From NCBI GenBank assembly GCA_002315435.1, contig DCFW01000039.1:1-48398 (forward strand): a stretch of 48,398 bases of DNA. The letters run 5' to 3'. This stretch comes from Bacteroidales bacterium UBA1794 (lineage in GTDB: Bacteria; Bacteroidota; Bacteroidia; Bacteroidales; Bacteroidaceae). Below, piece after piece: positions 44,055 through 48,398 of this stretch. The position numbers and the translations under genes were made by a program. The notes under the pieces were generated by a model. The model searched no databases. It was given only the letters and a program-made list of their open reading frames with translations, and had not been told where the DNA came from. Positions within the stretch are counted from its first letter, which is position 1. The number at the start of each line of letters is the position of its first letter.

Positions 44055-44675
44055 TTATCCTTCCGGATTTATTTTATAATCGGTACGCCACTGTATGGAA
44101 CGTCCCAATGTCACTTCATCTATATATTCTAAATCGTTGCCCACCGTGATTCCTCTTGAAAGAATACTAAACTTTACCCCACTCTGTTGCAATTTTTTAT
44201 AGATATAGAAGTTGGTAGTATCTCCCTCCATGGTAGGACTTAATGCAAAAATAACCTCATTGATGCCTCCGGCTTCAACTCGATTGACGAGGCTTGCTAT
44301 TTCAAGATCATTATAGGATATACCGTCAGCAGGTGAAATCATCCCGCCCAGTACATGATAGACACCGTTAAATTGGCGTGTACGTTCTATGGACATTACA
44401 TCACGAATATTTTCAACGACACATACGGTTGTATGATCCCGTTTCGTATTGGCACAAATCTCACAGGTTTCATTTTCGCTGATATTATGACAAATATGGC
44501 AATAATTGATTTCGTTACGTAACTGTACAATGGCTTTCGCAAAACTTTCAACCGACTCTCGATCACGGCGCAACATTGACAATACCATTTTAAGAGCGGT
44601 TTTTCTACCGACTCCCGGTAATTTATAAAATTCATCAACAGCCTTTTCAAGCAAGAGAGAAGGATAATGCTCCAT
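44055..44675 (-). CDS. recR: Recombination mediator RecR
   Basis: This 206-aa protein acts with RecO and RecF to load RecA at gaps. The helix-hairpin-helix LPGVGRKTA (19-27), the four-cysteine zinc finger C59/C62/C71/C74 and a Toprim domain (VCVVENIRDVMSIE...) are present in the usual order. The GNDLEYIDEVTLGRSIQWR C-terminus fits. A minus-strand TATATTTG (44710-44703) upstream is a good -7 element. Confidence 0.97.
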   Translation of the reverse strand: MEHYPSLLLEKAVDEFYKLPGVGRKTALKMVLSMLRRDRESVESFAKAIVQLRNEINYCHICHNISENETCEICANTKRDHTTVCVVENIRDVMSIERTRQFNGVYHVLGGMISPADGISYNDLEIASLVNRVEAGGINEVIFALSPTMEGDTTNFYIYKKLQQSGVKFSILSRGITVGNDLEYIDEVTLGRSIQWRTDYKINPEG

Positions 44676-44702
44676 AAATAATTTTCATTTGAAATTCAGC
44701 CG

Positions 44703-44734
44703 CAAATATAGACAAAAATCTTTACCTTTGCCAA
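44703..44734. promoter_or_regulatory. Overlapping divergent promoters of recR and the symporter
   Basis: Minus strand: TATATTTG (44710-44703), with TTGG (44734-44731) 20 bp upstream, serves recR. Plus strand: TACCTTTG (44723-44730), 20 bp before the symporter ATG, has a poor -33 box. The two elements overlap, so polymerases could compete. Confidence 0.4.
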
Positions 44735-44750
44735 CCTAAATTCTAAAAAC

Positions 44751-46235
44751 ATGAGTAGCTATTATATTTTACTTACAATTGTTGTTTACTTTGCTCTCTT
44801 GTTACTCATTGCCAGAATAACAAATAAACACCGCGAGAATTCCAATTCAGCGTTTTTCAAAGGGAATAACCAATCGTTGTGGTATGTTGTGGCATTCGGT
44901 ATGATCGGAGCATCCGTTTCAGGAGTTACATTTGTGTCTGTACCCGGCATGGTACGTAGCATTGATTTTACATATATACAAATGTGTATCGGATTTTTCT
45001 TCGGATATATAATAGTAGCAAAGGTGTTGCTCCCTACTTATTACAAATTAAATCTTGTCAGTATCTACTCGTATTTGGGTATTCGGATCGGTTCCAAAGC
45101 TCGTGCAACCGGATCGTTTTTCTTCTTATTGTCACGCATGTTAGGAGCCGCGGCACGATTGTATCTGGTATGCCTCATACTTCACACATACGTATTCAAT
45201 AAATGGAATGTTCCTTTTTGGGTTCTTGCCACCGGCATCATTCTCTTTATCTGGCTATATACGCATAAAAGTGGGGTAAAAACGATTGTTTGGACAGATA
45301 CTTTACTTACATTTTGTTTATTGAGTGCCTTGGTATTAATAATTATCTATGTGGCTAAGGATCTAAACCTGCATTCCATCGCTCAGACGTGGCAAGTGAT
45401 AAGTCATAATCCACACTCCAGAATATTTGAATTCAATGACTGGCATAGCACTCAAAACTTTTACAAGCAGTTTTTCAGTGGCATCTTTATCGTCATCGTA
45501 ATGACCGGATTGGATCAGGATATGATGCAAAAGAATTTGAGTTGTCATAATCTTCATGATGCTCAAAAGAACATGTATTGCTACGGCTTTTCCTTTCTAC
45601 CGATCAATTTCTTATTTCTTTGCCTGGGTCTGCTGTTATTGATATTATCTGTTCAAATGCATATAAGTCTACCGGCAAACGGAGATGAAATTCTCCCCTC
45701 TTTTGCCGTCACAGGATTGCTAGGAAAGCCCGTTCTAATACTGTTTGTATTGGGGATTGTTGCAGCCGCTTTCAGTAGTGCCGATTCAGCTCTTACATCC
45801 CTTACAACCATCTTTTGTGTAGACGTTCTGCATATGGATAAACTTGAAGACAATGCTCACTCCGTAAAATTAAGAGAATATACGCATGTAGGTATTTCGA
45901 TCGTTATGATCATGACAATATGCCTATTCCATCTTCTCAACAACCGGAGCATAATTGACGCTATTTACACCCTCGCTTCATACACATACGGCCCTCTACT
46001 TGGACTGTTCTGTTTCGGTCTGTTCACCAAAAGAACCACCAACGATAATGTAGTTCCATACATCGCAGTCAGTTCCCCCATAATTTGCTATTTATTAAAT
46101 GCAGCCTCAATATACTACTGGAAATATAAGTTCGGGTATGAGATACTTATGTTGAATGGAATGCTTACATTTGCAGGATTATATATTATCTCACATAAAA
46201 GCCAATTTATTAAATTGAAAGAAAATGGAAATTAA
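44751..46235 (+). CDS. Sodium:solute symporter (SSS family)
   Basis: This 494-aa protein has about thirteen membrane segments. The family core is visible at SLWYVVAFGMIGASVSGVTFVSVPG (second segment), LSRMLGAAARLYLV and FVLGIVAAAFSSADSALTSLTTIFCVD, where the sodium-site Ser/Ala are expected. It imports an organic solute such as a sugar, amino acid or acid with sodium; the substrate is unknown. Its end overlaps engB by 11 bp, so the two are co-transcribed. Confidence 0.92.
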   Translation: MSSYYILLTIVVYFALLLLIARITNKHRENSNSAFFKGNNQSLWYVVAFGMIGASVSGVTFVSVPGMVRSIDFTYIQMCIGFFFGYIIVAKVLLPTYYKLNLVSIYSYLGIRIGSKARATGSFFFLLSRMLGAAARLYLVCLILHTYVFNKWNVPFWVLATGIILFIWLYTHKSGVKTIVWTDTLLTFCLLSALVLIIIYVAKDLNLHSIAQTWQVISHNPHSRIFEFNDWHSTQNFYKQFFSGIFIVIVMTGLDQDMMQKNLSCHNLHDAQKNMYCYGFSFLPINFLFLCLGLLLLILSVQMHISLPANGDEILPSFAVTGLLGKPVLILFVLGIVAAAFSSADSALTSLTTIFCVDVLHMDKLEDNAHSVKLREYTHVGISIVMIMTICLFHLLNNRSIIDAIYTLASYTYGPLLGLFCFGLFTKRTTNDNVVPYIAVSSPIICYLLNAASIYYWKYKFGYEILMLNGMLTFAGLYIISHKSQFIKLKENGN

Positions 46236-46842
46236 AACCGCTGAATTTGCTAGTAGCTGCGTTGAAGTAGCGAAATGCCCACAAAGCGATAAACCTGAAT
46301 ATGCGTTTATCGGTAGATCAAATGTAGGAAAATCCAGCCTGATCAATATGCTGACTAACCGCAAGAATCTGGCTAAGACCTCGTCGACACCGGGAAAAAC
46401 AATGTTGATCAACCATTTTATGATCAATGATGCATGGTATTTGGTAGATTTACCCGGATATGGATTTGCTAAACGCAGCAAGAAAGAACAAGTTGGATTA
46501 CAGAATATGATCAATAATTACATCTTGGGCAGAGAACAAATGCAAAACTTGTTTTTACTGATTGATTCCAGACACGAACCACAACCAATAGATATCTCAT
46601 TCATGGAATTTCTAGGAGAGAATGGAATACCGTTCTCTATTATCTTCACAAAAACAGATAAACTGGGATCTATGAAGCTACAAACCAATGTAAAACTTTA
46701 TCTGGATAAATTGAAAGAAACTTGGGAAGAGCTACCTCCCTATTTCATTACCTCTGCAGAAAAGAATGTGGGACGGGATGAATTACTTGATTACATTTCA
46801 ACAATCAATAAAGATTATAATAAGAACAAAGATGAAAAATAG
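46225..46842 (+). CDS. engB: Ribosome biogenesis GTPase EngB (YihA/YsxC)
   Basis: This 205-aa GTPase is needed for 50S subunit maturation in other bacteria. G1 GRSNVGKS (30-37), G3 DLPGYGFA, G4 TKTD and G5 SAEKNVG are all visible. The leading segment SCVEVAKCPQSDKPEYAFIGRSNVGKSSL is typical. Its start lies inside the symporter gene, and its end overlaps the start of the DUF4923 gene. Confidence 0.96.
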   Translation: MEIKTAEFASSCVEVAKCPQSDKPEYAFIGRSNVGKSSLINMLTNRKNLAKTSSTPGKTMLINHFMINDAWYLVDLPGYGFAKRSKKEQVGLQNMINNYILGREQMQNLFLLIDSRHEPQPIDISFMEFLGENGIPFSIIFTKTDKLGSMKLQTNVKLYLDKLKETWEELPPYFITSAEKNVGRDELLDYISTINKDYNKNKDEK

Positions 46843-47491
46843 ATCATTATTTATTGGAATACTTTTCTGTGCATACATAGGTATTCCAAATACTTTAAAA
46901 GCACAATCCATTAATAGTGCGTCTTTTAACGATATTGAAAATAGTGCAAGAAGAATGGCATCAAGTGCAAAGTCTGTAGCGAAAAAAGCGATGGCAAACA
47001 TATCTTCTTCCACTACGAACAATGCAGTAGATAACATGAAACTTGTAGGGTTATGGAACTTTAATGGCACCGCCTGCAAATTTAAAAGTGACAATTTATT
47101 CAAGAAAGCCGGAGGCGTCATTGCGGCTAAAGCTGTAGAGAGCGAACTCAACGGCAAATGCCAAGAGGTGGGCATAACGAAAGAAAAGAGCTCATTTGAA
47201 TTTAAGAATGGCAACAGCTTCATAACAAGATGGGAAAATCATTCGATGACAGGTACATATACCTACAATGAAGCTAAAAAAACGGTCAGCTTAAAGTATA
47301 ATATATTACTTGGAATGGATGCAACCGTAAAGTTGAATGGGAATAAAATGGTGCTCCTCTTTGATGCCGACACCCTACTGAAATTGTTTACTTTCATGGG
47401 CGGACTGAGTGGTGATGCAACCATAAGAACTGCAGCTAAATTTGCTAAAAGCTACGATGGCATGCTAGTTGGATTCGACCTAAAGAAATAA
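46832..47491 (+). CDS. DUF4923 family exported protein
   Basis: This 219-aa protein starts at the ATG at 46832 (MKNRSLFIGILF), with a signal peptide cut near LKAQ. A Ser/Ala-rich helical stretch follows, and then a lipocalin-like beta domain (about 75-219: LVGLWNFNGTACKFKSDNLFKKAGG ... GTYTYNEAKKTVSLKY). This matches the DUF4923 proteins found across Bacteroidales; their function is not known. A longer start at 46766 would add 22 non-signal residues from inside engB and is rejected. It overlaps engB by 11 bp. Confidence 0.85.
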   Translation: MKNRSLFIGILFCAYIGIPNTLKAQSINSASFNDIENSARRMASSAKSVAKKAMANISSSTTNNAVDNMKLVGLWNFNGTACKFKSDNLFKKAGGVIAAKAVESELNGKCQEVGITKEKSSFEFKNGNSFITRWENHSMTGTYTYNEAKKTVSLKYNILLGMDATVKLNGNKMVLLFDADTLLKLFTFMGGLSGDATIRTAAKFAKSYDGMLVGFDLKK

Positions 47492-47499
47492 AACAACCA

Positions 47500-47565
47500 T
47501 TTACCTTCAACAAGCTCGGGACACCTCGAATACATTCCTTGTTGACTGAGCCTGTTGAGGGTAAA
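47500..47565 (+). repeat. Inverted repeat after the DUF4923 gene
   Basis: TTTACCTTCAACAAGCTCGG (47500-47519) pairs with 47546-47565 at 17 Watson-Crick positions plus two G-T pairs. It resembles REP-like intergenic repeats with a TTCAACAAGCTC core. It may protect or end the symporter-engB-DUF4923 transcript, though no T-run follows. Confidence 0.6.
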
Positions 47566-47581
47566 CTCAATTAATTGAGTT
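47564..47581. repeat. Perfect 18-bp palindrome
   Basis: AACTCAATTAATTGAGTT is identical to its own complement. It shares the core TCAATTAATTGA with the palindrome at 47651-47670 and, with one change, with 114-125. Confidence 0.7.
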
Positions 47582-47618
47582 GGCAAAATGAAGCTGATCT
47601 TCCCACCAAAACATACTG

Positions 47619-47670
47619 ATGATTTCATGAACCGGAACTGATGAAATCATAAAATCAATTAATTGATTTT
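47619..47670. repeat. Inverted repeat followed by a perfect 20-bp palindrome
   Basis: ATGATTTCAT (47619-47628) and ATGAAATCAT (47641-47650) are complements around a 12-base spacer. They are directly followed by AAAATCAATTAATTGATTTT (47651-47670), a perfect palindrome. The pairing could form a compound hairpin or a protein-binding site. Confidence 0.65.
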
Positions 47671-47942
47671 CCAAAAAGTTCAGTATTAACACAAAAAGAC
47701 AACCTTGCATAACATTTAGTCCAAGAACTTAAGGTACCCCCCCCTTCCTTTTTTTTGCAAACAACATTTTACTCATTATGAGGTAGATAGAATATCTGCA
47801 AATCTCTACTTTCCTTCATTTTTAGAGATTCTACACTTAAAATGTAAGGTTTTCGTTCATAATATACTCTCTATTATTAATATTAATACTATCAATATCA
47901 ATTACTTATATATAAAATAAGCAAGAATATTAACATTTTTAA

Positions 47943-47987
47943 AAGAGTCCAACAAGAGTTCAAGCTTTGGACTCTTGTTGGACTCTT
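47943..47987. repeat. Nested hairpin built of CAAGAGTCC units
   Basis: AAGAGTCCAACAAGAGT (47943-47959) and its perfect 17-bp complement (47971-47987) extend inward to a three-base loop. Each arm itself contains the unit AAGAGTCC/GGACTCTT twice, once slightly changed. No T-run follows in either direction, so this is not a standard terminator. Confidence 0.7.
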
Positions 47988-48398
47988 GCATGGTCATTCA
48001 TACACGATACAACTATCATGAAATCATTTATTTATAAATTAATTTCATTACATAGCAAGTCTAATTTATTTGTTAATATAATATACATTAGTGTACAAAT
48101 ATTAATATAAGATATAGCAATACGTATTTTCCGTGCATGCTAATCACTTCCTGCTATACAAGGGATGGTAGGAATACTATTAAATACTAATACATAGATA
48201 TATACAAATATAAACAGTTTCCTATAAACAGTAACACACATCCCCTATAAAGCAAGTAATACACCGTATTTACAAGCACTTATATTATTCATAATCAGTA
48301 CTATAATTATAGTAAACAGCTAATTAACATATTAGTACAATCACAGATACTACAGATCAAAAAAGAAAGAGAACATTATCAGAACAAAGACTTGTAAT

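Larger units (their letters stand above)
47492..48398. other. Gene-free right end of the window
   Basis: No credible gene is seen for 900 bp. The first 180 bp hold several inverted repeats and two perfect palindromes. A poly-C/poly-T tract lies near 47737-47756. A nested hairpin at 47943-47987 follows. From about 47990 to the end the sequence is very AT-rich without coding frames. It may be the promoter or leader region of a gene beyond the window. Confidence 0.6.

Noticed and set aside
47737..47756. Poly-C and poly-T tract that could be phase-variable
   Set aside because: It is not inside or just upstream of a gene in this window, so slippage would have no visible consequence here.

Overview
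The window looks like chromosomal DNA of a Bacteroidales bacterium, most likely Bacteroides in the broad sense. It is AT-rich. It lacks obvious Shine-Dalgarno sequences but repeatedly shows the Bacteroides promoter pattern (TAnnTTTG at -7, often a TTTG-like box about 19 bp upstream). It also carries lineage-typical genes: a HmuY lipoprotein, a DUF4923 protein, a NfeD/FloA pair and a bifunctional HisB. No rRNA, tRNA, CRISPR array, prophage or insertion sequence is recognisable. The species cannot be fixed from sequence alone.

Layout, left to right. 1-507: gene-free stretch with long inverted repeats. 508-5022 (minus): histidine operon hisG-hisD-hisC-hisB behind a His-rich leader peptide and an attenuator hairpin. 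5061-7876 (minus): hotdog thioesterase, DsbD-like thiol:disulfide interchange protein, Dabb protein. 7985-8593 (plus): uridine kinase. 8636-10051 (minus): 14-segment MFS transporter. 10312-17899 (minus): heavy-metal RND efflux operon (TolC, adaptor, pump) followed by its likely response regulator and histidine kinase. 18060-18210: candidate small RNA and a terminator. 18246-19241 (minus): D-lactate dehydrogenase. 19475-23128 (plus): PD40-like protein, NfeD, flotillin-like FloA, nucleoside phosphorylase. 23296-25239 (plus): dnaK, preceded by a sequence matching a sigma-54 promoter. 25515-26783 (plus): condensation-fold acyltransferase. 26814-27767 (minus): unknown protein ending in a beta-clamp-binding-like motif. 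27905-34515: AraC regulator divergent from a second RND tripartite pump. 34516-35031: gene-free, with a 114-bp palindromic element. 35032-38702 (plus): TonB receptor, HmuY and an exported CbiX-like chelatase. 38981-39487 (plus): flavodoxin. 39689-42509: divergent MATE and MFS transporters with very clear promoters. 42510-44675 (minus): GNAT, HAD hydrolase, membrane protein and RecR. 44751-47491 (plus): sodium:solute symporter, EngB, DUF4923. 47492-48398: gene-free, rich in palindromes and then very AT-rich.

Themes. Export is heavily represented: two tripartite RND pumps, two MFS transporters and one MATE. The receptor/HmuY/chelatase operon beside a flavodoxin suggests a haem- or tetrapyrrole-scavenging and iron-sparing island. 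The most interesting signals are the his attenuator, the exported chelatase in a HmuY operon, the sigma-54-type dnaK promoter, the QLSLF tail on an unknown protein and the long palindromic intergenic elements.
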